Below, piece by piece: positions 7,566 through 14,306 of a stretch of 17,932 nt of DNA. The position numbers and the translations under genes are program-made. The notes beneath the pieces are model-generated. The model had not been told where the DNA came from, did not search any database, and was given only the letters and a program-made list of their open reading frames with translations. How positions within the stretch are numbered: the stretch's first letter is position 1; every line of letters starts with the position of its first letter. The stretch lies in contig JAEWUD010000018.1 in assembly GCA_023397475.1 (NCBI GenBank), forward strand, positions 1 through 17,932, given 5' to 3'. Source of the stretch: Bacillota bacterium (GTDB lineage: Bacteria; Bacillota; Clostridia; Saccharofermentanales; Saccharofermentanaceae).

Positions 7566-8558
7566 ATGACTTGCGGACAATGTGGCACGGAGATTGAGAC
7601 AGGTACAATCTGTCCTGTCTGCGCCTTCGATAACGCGGACAATGCCGTATACACCGGTTTTCTCTACGCCGAGACGGGAATTCGGCGCTGGGTCCGCGTC
7701 TTCCTCTGGATCTCTCTTGTCCTCAGCGCGGGATATAGTATCGATGCCGCGTTTGGTCTTCTTCGTCCGACAGGACTTCTACTTCTCTCACCCTACCCGC
7801 TTCTTCTTCTCATTGTGTTGGTATTGTCCGTCGCACAGATCGGCTTGGGTGTTTTCGCGTTACAATATCGACTCTGGGCGATCCGGGCACTTACGATCGT
7901 ACATATTGCCGGCACCCTGCTCTTCTTCTTCTTGATCAACTACGACTTTGAGATTTTAGTCTTCTCCGCTCGTCTACTGATCGGCGTCATCCTCGCTTTA
8001 AGTCCGTGGAAGGCGTTCGGATATACATCGCGCCGCTTGGCAACTGCCCGGCTCGGACAGCCCGAAGACACCTCAATCGCTGCGAACATTCTCACGGAGG
8101 AAGATTTGGAAGAGGAAATCGCCGAGGAAGCCCGGATCGACGAAGAATTCACCGTCTCCGCGCATGTCTCCGGACTCGGCCCGGCTTCTCGAAGAGCGGA
8201 AGAAATGGGCAGCCCGAATATGCTGGAGCCGACCAATGCCGAAGAAATAGGCAGCCCGAATAAACTGGAGCCGAGCGATGCGGATGCGATGAATGAGCAG
8301 AGCAGTTCGATTGTGAAGAGCGTAATGGCGACGGACGCGGCGGCAAAGCTGAACAAAGAGGCTCCGGCGGCGGTACGGGGCATCTCGAGTGCAGAGAAAC
8401 GGAGTGACGCGGTAGTGGTGCATAATCTTGGCATCTCACAAGAAGGATCGGAATACGCAAGTGACTTCGATCGTTTCGTCGCCACTACGGATGACTCACT
8501 AGAAGACTCGGAGATTCCAGATTATTCACAGGATCTTCCCGAGATTATTCGCATCTAG
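7566..8558 (+). CDS. Zinc-ribbon membrane protein with long acidic tail
   Basis: A 330-residue protein without a recognised family. Start set by TGGAGG at 7554-7559. Cys3, Cys6, Cys16 and Cys19 form an N-terminal zinc ribbon (CGQCGTEIETGTICPVC). Four membrane helices follow at about 42-66, 70-99, 104-124 and 128-148. Residues 160-330 are hydrophilic, acidic and probably disordered, with clusters such as EEDLEEEIAEEARIDEE and a duplicated 14-residue segment at 211-238. Both ends should face the cytoplasm if the helix count is right. The first half matches the plan of the protein encoded at 6856-7365. A plausible but unproven role is a membrane adaptor that presents the zinc ribbon and acidic tail to partners. 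Promoter with overlapping palindrome lies at 7496-7527. Confidence 0.83.
   Translation: MTCGQCGTEIETGTICPVCAFDNADNAVYTGFLYAETGIRRWVRVFLWISLVLSAGYSIDAAFGLLRPTGLLLLSPYPLLLLIVLVLSVAQIGLGVFALQYRLWAIRALTIVHIAGTLLFFFLINYDFEILVFSARLLIGVILALSPWKAFGYTSRRLATARLGQPEDTSIAANILTEEDLEEEIAEEARIDEEFTVSAHVSGLGPASRRAEEMGSPNMLEPTNAEEIGSPNKLEPSDADAMNEQSSSIVKSVMATDAAAKLNKEAPAAVRGISSAEKRSDAVVVHNLGISQEGSEYASDFDRFVATTDDSLEDSEIPDYSQDLPEIIRI
8196..8279 (+). repeat. 42-bp in-frame tandem duplication
   Basis: Two adjacent 42-bp copies inside the gene at 7566 encode AEEMGSPNMLEPTN and AEEIGSPNKLEPSD. The match at DNA level is high, so the duplication is fairly recent and lies in the disordered tail. Confidence 0.8.
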
Positions 8559-8568
8559 ATTGTTTTTG

Positions 8569-8579
8569 TATGGGCGAAA
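8569..8579 (+). other. Solitary half-site of the hairpin array
   Basis: TATGGGCGAAA, identical to the perfect left arm of the array units at 8837-9375, occurs 11 nt after the stop codon of the preceding gene. The right arm expected at 8597-8607 is absent. It is either a decayed unit or a chance 11-mer match; its closeness to the array favours the former. Confidence 0.5.
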
Positions 8580-8669
8580 ATATCAATCCATGCGACATAC
8601 AATCCATTCAACGCCGACATCGTATCCGCACAAAAGAATAAGGTGCGCCGGAGTAACCGGTGAGGATTA

Positions 8670-8693
8670 ATGGTCGCGCCGCAGCGCGGCCAT
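8670..8693 (+). terminator. Strong hairpin downstream of the zinc-ribbon gene
   Basis: A 10-bp stem (ATGGTCGCGC with GCGCGGCCAT, one G-T wobble) closes a 4-nt loop CGCA. It is followed by TCTGTTATCG, which is only weakly T-rich. It may end transcripts from 7566-8558, though it stands about 110 bp after the stop codon. Confidence 0.4.
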
Positions 8694-8701
8694 TCTGTTA
8701 T

Positions 8702-8781
8702 CGCGCCGCGATAGAGGCGCTCCGATAAACGAAAATGCGCAGGATCTGATGTGTTGCGCGCCGTGATAGAGGTGCTCCGAT
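8702..8781. repeat. Two 25-bp direct repeats at 55-bp spacing
   Basis: Copies at 8702-8726 and 8757-8781 differ at two positions (core GATAGAGG, then CGCTCCGAT or TGCTCCGAT). Their 55-bp spacing equals the short period of the hairpin array that begins 56 bp further on. They lack the array arms. Confidence 0.7.
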
Positions 8782-8836
8782 GATTGTTATGGCAGGTGAG
8801 TCGTATGGACACTGGACGCGCGGCGCGAAGGCAGAG

Positions 8837-9375
8837 TCTGGGCGAAATAGACGGTTAGGCTCGGTTTCGCCCATAACATGGCGATGCGGAGTATGGGCGA
8901 AATAGACAGTTAGGGTCGGTTTCGCCCATAAAGTGGCGAAGCGGAGTCTGGGCGAAATCGGCGCATGTGGGGCTTTTCGCCCATAAAACAGAAGTTTGGG
9001 ACGCGCGACACGAAGGCGGAGTATGGGCGAAATGGGTGGCTAGGGTCGGTTTCGCCCATAAAGTGGCGATGCGGAGTATGGGCGAAATAGACGGTTAGGG
9101 TCGGTTTCGCACATAAAGTGGCGAAGCGGAGTCTGGGCGAAATCGGCGCATGTGGGGCTTTTCGCCCATAAAACAGAGGTTTGGGACGCGCGGCGCGAAT
9201 GCGGAGTATGGGCGAAATGGATGGCTGGGGTCGGTTTCGCCCATAAAGTGGCGAAGCAGAGTCTGGGCGAAATCGGGGCATGTAGGTCTTTTTGCCCATA
9301 TAACAGAGGTTTGGGACGCGCGGAGCGAATGCGGAGTCTGGGCGAAATGGGTGTATGTAGATCTTTTCGCCCATA
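8837..9375. repeat. Array of nine 39-nt inverted repeats (hairpin family 1)
   Basis: Nine units start at 8837, 8892, 8947, 9022, 9077, 9132, 9207, 9262 and 9337, so spacings are 55, 55, 75, 55, 55, 75, 55 and 75 bp. Every unit is exactly 39 nt: an 11-nt left arm (TATGGGCGAAA or TCTGGGCGAAA), a 17-nt loop, and a right arm TTTCGCCCATA. Loops fall into type A (for example TAGACGGTTAGGGTCGG) and type B (for example TCGGCGCATGTGGGGCT). A-type units are followed by a 16-nt spacer and B-type units by a 36-nt spacer, except the last unit, so the array reads AAB-AAB-AB-B with a 185-bp super-period. Rare arm changes are one mismatch in unit 5 and a G-T wobble in unit 8. A truncated B spacer precedes unit 1. 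Open frames across it shift with the 55-bp period and have no ribosome sites. Function unknown. Confidence 0.95.
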
Positions 9376-9415
9376 AATCCCATGAAGCCGCCACGCGATA
9401 AACCCAAGCATACAG

Positions 9416-9456
9416 TCGCCCGGCGGGGTCCATCTTGTGGAGCCGTCGCCGGGCGA
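9416..9456 (-). terminator. GC-rich hairpin after the SDR gene
   Basis: A 10-bp perfect stem (TCGCCCGGCG with CGCCGGGCGA), with further pairing inside (GGTCCA with TGGAGCC, one bulge), lies 25 bp beyond the stop codon of the minus-strand SDR gene. No U-tract follows on that strand, so it may be a U-less terminator or a REP-like element. A degenerate copy occurs at 17364-17405. Confidence 0.5.
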
Positions 9457-9480
9457 TCCGCTTAGCTGCATGACACGTTC

Positions 9481-10239
9481 TTAGATGCTTGTGTATCCGC
9501 CGTCAACCTTCAGGTTCTGGCCGGTGACATAGGAAGCTTCGTCGCTCGCGAGGAATACGGCCGCGGCGTTCAATTCGCCCTCCGCTCCGTAACGGGCCAT
9601 CGGCACCGCCGCTTGCATGAAGCTCGTGAATGCCTCGGTTCTGAGGACGTCTGCTGTCAGCTCGGTCTCGAAATAGCCGGGGCTCAAGGTATTGCAAGTG
9701 ACGTTGTATTTCGCGAGTTCGGCCGCGACGGCGCGGGTGAAGTTGATAACACCGCCCTTGGAGGAGTGGTACGCCACGGTATCCATTGCCGTGTTGCCGA
9801 CCTGGCCATAGATGGAGGCGATGTTGATGATACGACCGTACTTGGCTTCGGTCATCGGCTTGGCGAACGCGCGCGTGACTTTGAAGACGCTGGTGAGGTC
9901 AGTATCGATCGTGAATTGCCAATCTTCATCGGTCATATCGAGCACGCCCGCGTTTCGGGAGGCGCCCGCATTATTGACGAGAATATCGACTTTCCCGAAC
10001 TCAGCGAGAACGGCGGCCGCGGCGCGCGTGATGTCTTCGGTGTCGGTGACGTCACATTTGACCGGCAAGCAGCGTACTCCCTGTGCGCGAAAATCTTCCG
10101 CAATCTTCTCGAGGCGGTCGACACGACGTGCGAGAAGCGCCAGGTGCGCGCCCTGTTCGGCGAATCCCTTTGCCATTTGAAGACCTAATCCGGACGATGC
10201 TCCGGTGATGACGGCGACCCGTCCTTTGAGTGAAAACAT
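9481..10239 (-). CDS. Short-chain dehydrogenase/reductase, gluconate 5-dehydrogenase-like
   Basis: A 252-residue classical SDR. The frame is open 44 codons further upstream, but the ATG at 10239 follows GGGAGG with good spacing and gives the normal SDR beginning MFSLKGRVAVITGASSGLG. NAD(P)-binding motif TGASSGLG is at residues 12-19, the structural NNAG at 89-92, and the catalytic set is Ser142, Tyr157 and Lys161 (YHSSK). NTLSPGYFETEL and the C-terminal YVTGQNLKVDGGYTSI fit the family. The overall look is closest to gluconate 5-dehydrogenase or 3-oxoacyl-reductase-like members; the substrate cannot be fixed from sequence. It reads in the same direction as the QueG-like gene upstream, with a 278-bp gap, so it probably has its own promoter. 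Confidence 0.93.
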   Translation of the reverse strand: MFSLKGRVAVITGASSGLGLQMAKGFAEQGAHLALLARRVDRLEKIAEDFRAQGVRCLPVKCDVTDTEDITRAAAAVLAEFGKVDILVNNAGASRNAGVLDMTDEDWQFTIDTDLTSVFKVTRAFAKPMTEAKYGRIINIASIYGQVGNTAMDTVAYHSSKGGVINFTRAVAAELAKYNVTCNTLSPGYFETELTADVLRTEAFTSFMQAAVPMARYGAEGELNAAAVFLASDEASYVTGQNLKVDGGYTSI

Positions 10240-10315
10240 ATCGTACCTCCCGATGCGTCTTTGCATCTCTTTGATATTCCTACTATTTCTGTATGGATTC
10301 GATCCTATTGTAGTA

Positions 10316-10334
10316 GAAGTATGGGAGGTACTTC
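10316..10334. promoter_or_regulatory. Operator-like inverted repeat upstream of the SDR gene
   Basis: GAAGTA, 7 nt, TACTTC is a perfect 6-bp inverted repeat about 77 bp before the SDR start codon, in the 278-bp gap where its promoter should lie. I could not place an unambiguous -35/-10 pair, so regulation is only suggested. Confidence 0.3.
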
Positions 10335-10517
10335 GTAACATTTGGTACGATTTGACAAGACGGCACAACAAGCTTTCTTTATCCGTCGATTTTCATTTTC
10401 TACTCGCAGAGGGTGCTCATCCTCCGAATTTCACATTCGACTCGCAGCACGGGTCATCTTGCATCCCGAAGCGGATCGCCCACTTTTTTCGCCCCGTTTC
10501 CCGGCCTTCTTGATCAA

Positions 10518-11720
10518 TTACTTCGTGAGATGTACGAGGCGAACTCCGTCATGGAGCTGAACATCGTAGCGACGATATCCGAGTCCCTCGTAGAATCGCA
10601 GGTTGTCGAGGCTGTCCTCTCCCGTGAAAAGCTCGAAGCGGGCTCCGTCAAAGCATTGCTCGATTGCCGCCATCAGGCGGGCTCCATAACCGCGCCGCTG
10701 ATACTCCGGGTGCACGGCGAGACGTCCGATAAATACAGTACCGTCCTGCTCGTACGCACGTACGGTTCCGACGATGCGGCGATCCTCCGTCAGTTTGAGA
10801 AGAACAAAGGAATTGTGTCGATTGCCAAACTCTCGTCGCAAGTCCTCGACCGTCTGCACCATCGGCGCAATCTGATCGTTGCCGCACCGGTCGGCTTCAC
10901 GGCGGAAGGCTTCTTTTTGCAAGGCGATGATTTCCTCGAGATCCCCGGACTGCGCGAATTCGGGCGCGGGGAAGCGCGAGACGAGGCCTTCCGCCTCCAT
11001 CGCTTTTCGCGTATAGGGGCAAATCGACGTGCAGAATCCGCACAAACTGACGCCGGGTCGCAGCTTCCAGTTCCTCTCCAGACACGATCTTCGACAGGCG
11101 AGCGCATCGAAAAATTCCTCTCGCCGGCTCGTTACCGTCCAGTTCGGACCAAGCGGTGCCGAGCCGGGGCAATTGTTCCGGCAGACTTGGCAGGTTCCGC
11201 AACGCGATTCGTCGATCGGCGTACCGCATACGAACGGCGCGTCGGTCAGAACCGATGCGACGCGAACGGCGGAACCGCGCTCAGGCGTCACAACCATCGC
11301 GTTCTTGCCGATCCAGCCGAGTCCCGCCCGGGTGGCGACGGTCTTGTGCGGCAGCTTGGTCGCGTGATGGCCGTAATCGACCGGCGTCCGCTGCTCTGTG
11401 AGGGCGCGGGCGCGATATCCTGCTTCAACGAGTCGCCGCTCCGCAATCTCGGAGAGTTCGTCGAGAAGTAGATTCAGTCGGTCATATTCATCGATATACG
11501 CCTGCGAGATCGCGACGGGAAGTTCGTTTACGATCGACAGGTCAATCGCGACACTGATCGACAGCGCCCTGGGGTATCCTTCGCGAAGATCCTCCGGAAC
11601 CGACGTCAAGTCCGCTCCCAGAACCTTCCATGCGCCGCGCGCCAGAAGCTCTTCCCGCAGAGAAGTTATATCGAAAAGTTCCGAAGTTCGTGTCGAAGCG
11701 ATGATTCCATTCCCGTCCAT
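10518..11720 (-). CDS. QueG-like 4Fe-4S protein fused to a GNAT acetyltransferase
   Basis: A 400-residue two-domain protein. The start ATG at 11720 follows GGGAGGC with about 6-nt spacing; the frame upstream lacks support. Residues 1-245 resemble epoxyqueuosine reductase (COG1600): RAGLGWIGKN at 131-140, a first cluster motif C174xxC177xxC180xxxC184 followed by Pro, further Cys209 and Cys213, and a second motif C227xxC230xxxC234. QueG uses cobalamin and two 4Fe-4S clusters to make queuosine in tRNA; the C-terminal HEAT-like part of long QueG is absent here. Residues 260-400 are a GNAT domain with the acetyl-CoA motif IGRLAVHPEYQRRGYGARLM (331-350) and a C-terminal FYEGLGYRR. Because the reductase part is short and atypical, a QueG function should not be assumed. 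No other queuosine gene lies in the window. Confidence 0.9.
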   Translation of the reverse strand: MDGNGIIASTRTSELFDITSLREELLARGAWKVLGADLTSVPEDLREGYPRALSISVAIDLSIVNELPVAISQAYIDEYDRLNLLLDELSEIAERRLVEAGYRARALTEQRTPVDYGHHATKLPHKTVATRAGLGWIGKNAMVVTPERGSAVRVASVLTDAPFVCGTPIDESRCGTCQVCRNNCPGSAPLGPNWTVTSRREEFFDALACRRSCLERNWKLRPGVSLCGFCTSICPYTRKAMEAEGLVSRFPAPEFAQSGDLEEIIALQKEAFRREADRCGNDQIAPMVQTVEDLRREFGNRHNSFVLLKLTEDRRIVGTVRAYEQDGTVFIGRLAVHPEYQRRGYGARLMAAIEQCFDGARFELFTGEDSLDNLRFYEGLGYRRYDVQLHDGVRLVHLTK

Positions 11721-11759
11721 AACGGCCTCCCGAGTTACTTGCTGATTAATATTTCTCTT

Positions 11760-11788
11760 ATCATACGCCCGAAGGAAACATCTGACAA
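11760..11788 (-). promoter_or_regulatory. Promoter of the QueG-like/GNAT gene
   Basis: On the minus strand, TTGTCA (11788-11783) and TATGAT (11765-11760) are separated by exactly 17 nt. Both boxes match the sigma-A consensus at 5 of 6 positions. The -35 box overlaps that of the divergent promoter serving 11843. Confidence 0.65.
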
Positions 11789-11810
11789 ATCGTTTCGGTA
11801 CAGATATAAT
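11782..11810 (+). promoter_or_regulatory. Promoter of the GT4-like/PlsC fusion gene
   Basis: CTGACA (11782-11787), a 17-nt spacer and a consensus TATAAT (11805-11810) make a strong promoter. The transcript would start near 11817, about 26 nt before the start codon. Its -35 shares five bases with the divergent minus-strand promoter. Confidence 0.72.
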
Positions 11811-11842
11811 AAGACTAATTTGCATGAGGAAGGGCACGACTG

Positions 11843-13252
11843 ATGATTATCGTTCTGGTAGCGGACACCATTGATATGAGAATTCCGGGGCTTGCCCGCA
11901 ATGCGGCCCTGCTTCTCACCCGCTGTGAAGAAGCCGGTCACACGGTGCGTCTTGTCGCCTGCCGCGCGGAGAGAACGACGCCCTATTCCGTTCGTCGGCG
12001 TTACCTCCCGATCCTGTCACGGCATGCCGCTCGAGAGGGAATCCATTACGGCAAGCCGGATGAACAGGTTCTTGAGAGAGCGCTCGAAGGCGCCGATCTT
12101 GTTCTCGTCGCGATGCCGTTCGGTCTCGGAAATAAGGCCGAGACTCTCGCCCGGACTCGCAAGATTCCCGTGCTGGCCGCTGTACCGCTGGATCACCAAG
12201 GATTTATGGAACTGTCGGGACTGCCGTTCTTCCGTAAGAAGCCCGGCACGGCGTATTGGTTCTTCTACAACGAGTTCTACTGCAAGTTGTCCAACCTGAT
12301 CTGTTACAGCGAAGAGATCAAGGCGGCGCTTCCCGCGTACGACTATTCCGCGCGCCTTCACGTGATTACGCCGGAAGAACTCGAGAATGTTGCGACTTCC
12401 GAACAATCCGCGACTCCCGAAGACGGGCGCCCCTCGATCACCGCTCGGCTTGACGCGATCCTTCACAAGACGATCGAGGACGACCGGCGAACCTACGCAG
12501 ATAACAGCCGTCAGATTTTTCGCCGCAACTGGGCGATACTTCGGTCGAGCATCGACGTCAGTAATCCATATCGGCGGCCGGGGGCCTTTTTTCGCATATG
12601 GTACGCACTCGTCTATTATGCAATCGCTTACACGGCGGCCGTCGCTTGCTTCTTCCTCTACGGAATGCGCAAAAAGAACGGGAAGTATTTTCGCGAGGTC
12701 AAGGGCGGCGCGATCACGATCAGCAATCACATCCACAATGTCGACGGCGCGATGGTGGCGGTGTCGATGCTTCCGCAGCGGATCACCTTCACGAGTATCG
12801 AGGGCAACTTCCGCCTCCCGATCGTCCGGTGGCTCGTCAAATGGATCGGCGTCGTTCCGATCCCGGCCGCGACCCATCGGCTCAAGGAGTTTTTCGCGAT
12901 GACCACCGAGCAGCTTCGTCAGGGGCGCAAGGTCCACTTCTATCCTGAGGGCAGTTTGTGGCCGTATGCACAAGAGGTTCGCCCGTTCAAGAAGGGAGCC
13001 TTTCACATGGCCTCCGATGCCGACGTGCCCGTGATTCCGGCCGTAATTGTCCAGCGGCGCCCGCGCGGTCCGTTACGCCTCCTGCGCAAGAAGCCGCTAT
13101 TCGGCGTCGTCTTCTGCCCGCCCGTGTACCCCGATCCGCAGCTTACGGGCGCGAAAAGAATCGAGGACATGCGGCTCCGCGCACAAAACGCGATGACCGA
13201 TGTCCTCGAAAATAACAAGAAAAACATGTCCCGGGAAGGTCGCCTCGTCTAG
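11843..13252 (+). CDS. GT4-like N-terminal half fused to a PlsC-type acyltransferase
   Basis: A 469-residue protein; AGGAAGGG at 11827-11834 supports the start. Residues 1-165 resemble the acceptor-side Rossmann half of GT-B family 4 glycosyltransferases: an opening VLVADTIDMRIPGLARNAA, GHTVRLVA at 32-39, a DLVLVAMPFGLGNKAETLAR segment, and ICYSEEIKAAL at 153-163. The donor-sugar half expected next is missing. Residues 245-469 are a 1-acylglycerol-3-phosphate acyltransferase domain: a hydrophobic stretch at 250-274, the catalytic HX4D (His296 to Asp301), GVVPIPA at 336-342 and YPEGS at 367-371. The acyltransferase should transfer acyl chains to a membrane lipid acceptor on the cytoplasmic face. 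The front half may recognise a lipid or sugar acceptor, or be a catalytically dead remnant. The acyltransferase call is firm; the GT4 call is moderate. Confidence 0.9.
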   Translation: MIIVLVADTIDMRIPGLARNAALLLTRCEEAGHTVRLVACRAERTTPYSVRRRYLPILSRHAAREGIHYGKPDEQVLERALEGADLVLVAMPFGLGNKAETLARTRKIPVLAAVPLDHQGFMELSGLPFFRKKPGTAYWFFYNEFYCKLSNLICYSEEIKAALPAYDYSARLHVITPEELENVATSEQSATPEDGRPSITARLDAILHKTIEDDRRTYADNSRQIFRRNWAILRSSIDVSNPYRRPGAFFRIWYALVYYAIAYTAAVACFFLYGMRKKNGKYFREVKGGAITISNHIHNVDGAMVAVSMLPQRITFTSIEGNFRLPIVRWLVKWIGVVPIPAATHRLKEFFAMTTEQLRQGRKVHFYPEGSLWPYAQEVRPFKKGAFHMASDADVPVIPAVIVQRRPRGPLRLLRKKPLFGVVFCPPVYPDPQLTGAKRIEDMRLRAQNAMTDVLENNKKNMSREGRLV

Positions 13253-13299
13253 TCGCTACTTGCGTCACGACGTGCGGTTCGACGCGCGACGCGATCTAT

Positions 13300-13321
13300 G
13301 ACCCGACTTCGACCCGACTTC
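13300..13321. repeat. Two perfect 11-bp tandem copies in the convergent gap
   Basis: GACCCGACTTC occurs twice back to back at 13300-13310 and 13311-13321, between the convergent genes ending at 13252 and 13334. No clear terminator hairpin with a U-tract is visible in this 81-bp gap. Confidence 0.6.
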
Positions 13322-13333
13322 AGACTCTAAAGA

Positions 13334-13585
13334 TCAGAGCTCCATCGTCGCGACGTTCATGCCGCCGATCGCCTCGATCTCGGCCTTCATCGCCATCGCT
13401 TCCGCTTCGGTTCCGGTTACGAACTCAAGAAGAATGTAGCCCTGCTCGCTGCAGCTGTCCGTGGATGCGTCATGGAAGCCGAGGCGGGTGTTAATGATGC
13501 AGCCGTTCTTCGTCAGAACATCCTGCAGCGCCTTGGCGGTTTCCTGTCTCTGATTCACCTTGATTCCCATTACAAGCTTGCCCAT
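13334..13585 (-). CDS. Small ACT/ferredoxin-fold protein, TM1266-like
   Basis: An 83-residue protein. Two upstream ATG codons are possible, but only the one at 13585 has the right distance (8 nt) from AGGAGG; the ATG two codons earlier is almost on top of it. The sequence follows a beta-alpha-beta pattern: KLVMGIKVN, ETAKALQDVLTKNGC, IINTRLGFHDA, CSEQGYILLEFV, AMKAEIEAIGG, MNVATMEL. The words TRLGFHD, CSEQG and ILLEF match small clostridial proteins related to TM1266, an ACT-like regulator associated with iron-only hydrogenase. No hydrogenase gene is in the window, so that link should not be assumed. It lies 88 bp downstream of a same-strand membrane protein gene. The family resemblance is from memory and moderately sure; the gene itself is well supported. 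Confidence 0.83.
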   Translation of the reverse strand: MGKLVMGIKVNQRQETAKALQDVLTKNGCIINTRLGFHDASTDSCSEQGYILLEFVTGTEAEAMAMKAEIEAIGGMNVATMEL

Positions 13586-13673
13586 GATCATTACCTCCTG
13601 TGGTTTCTCGTTACAGACGGATTGGATGGATAACATAAATGGTTTCTGATCTCGACAAGATAGATCGATCGAA

Positions 13674-14219
13674 TTATGCGATCACCTGAAGAGACTCTTC
13701 CTCTTCCTCTGCGAACTCAGCGTTACGCAGGAACAGGAGGATGAAGGGGAATGCGATCGGAATGATCACGGAGATTACGGTGAAAACGACCGTGTTGTCG
13801 CCCTTGAAAATCTTGAAGAAACGATAAAGGACATAGATTCCGGCGACAAAAACGATGATGCCAAGACAGATGCGAAGAATTACTCCGAGAATAGGTATCA
13901 CCGCAAGGGCACCGGACACAATTGCCGTTCCATAAACCATGGCAACATATACCCAGGGAAATTGCGGGATCGTCTTCGTGCCGACCTTCAGCTCCGATCC
14001 GATGATCTCGGCAAAGAGGTATTCCTGTGCGAAAGGAATCCACGCGAGCCACGGATGTGTGATGCCACGGCGCTCGGCGATACGATACAAGGAGAATGCG
14101 CGAAGTAAGAAGAAAATAATTCCAATGAAGGCAACCACCATCAGAACAACCATCATGATGAGCCAAGCTGTTCCTACAAACAGGCCACCCAGTAATTCAG
14201 CAAGTTCAGAGTCACTCAT
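13674..14219 (-). CDS. Uncharacterised multi-helix membrane protein
   Basis: A 181-residue protein. A TTG at 14225 is in frame, but AGGAGGT at 14227-14233 would touch it; the ATG at 14219 has 7-nt spacing and is preferred. Predicted helices lie at about 10-42, 89-112, 114-138 and 143-165. Between the first and second is a conserved-looking cytoplasmic-type segment (YRIAERRGITHPWLAWIPFAQEYLFAEIIG), a pattern seen in several uncharacterised Gram-positive membrane proteins. The C-terminus is acidic (EEEEESLQVIA). It lies between two same-strand genes, 87 bp after the acyltransferase and 88 bp before the ACT-like gene, so co-transcription is possible. An inverted TACGT/ACGTA pair in its upstream gap (around 14269-14287) could be a regulator site. 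Function is unknown. Confidence 0.83.
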   Translation of the reverse strand: MSDSELAELLGGLFVGTAWLIMMVVLMVVAFIGIIFFLLRAFSLYRIAERRGITHPWLAWIPFAQEYLFAEIIGSELKVGTKTIPQFPWVYVAMVYGTAIVSGALAVIPILGVILRICLGIIVFVAGIYVLYRFFKIFKGDNTVVFTVISVIIPIAFPFILLFLRNAEFAEEEEESLQVIA

Positions 14220-14306
14220 AGCCAATACCTCCTACGTTGATAGAAAAACCGTATTGAACATAATCTTATACGTACACTCTTAACGTACAGCATTTCCGCC
14301 GTCGCG

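Noticed and set aside
8837..9375. CRISPR array.
   Set aside because: Variable segments lie inside the palindrome as loops, they recur in two types instead of being unique, spacer lengths are 16 or 36 nt and conserved, and no Cas gene is present.
8910..9471. Several overlapping long open frames on the minus strand across the hairpin array, with repeated MGE/MGR-type peptides.
   Set aside because: The 55-bp period changes frame at each A unit, so the same DNA is read in all three frames. No ribosome site is present, and the conserved property is inverted symmetry, not codons.
10240..10371. 44-residue N-terminal extension of the SDR protein.
   Set aside because: The downstream ATG at 10239 has a strong ribosome site and gives the standard SDR start; the extension has no family support.
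10413..11471. A 352-residue plus-strand frame opposite the QueG-like/GNAT gene.
   Set aside because: The minus strand carries clear iron-sulfur and GNAT motifs; the plus frame shows none.
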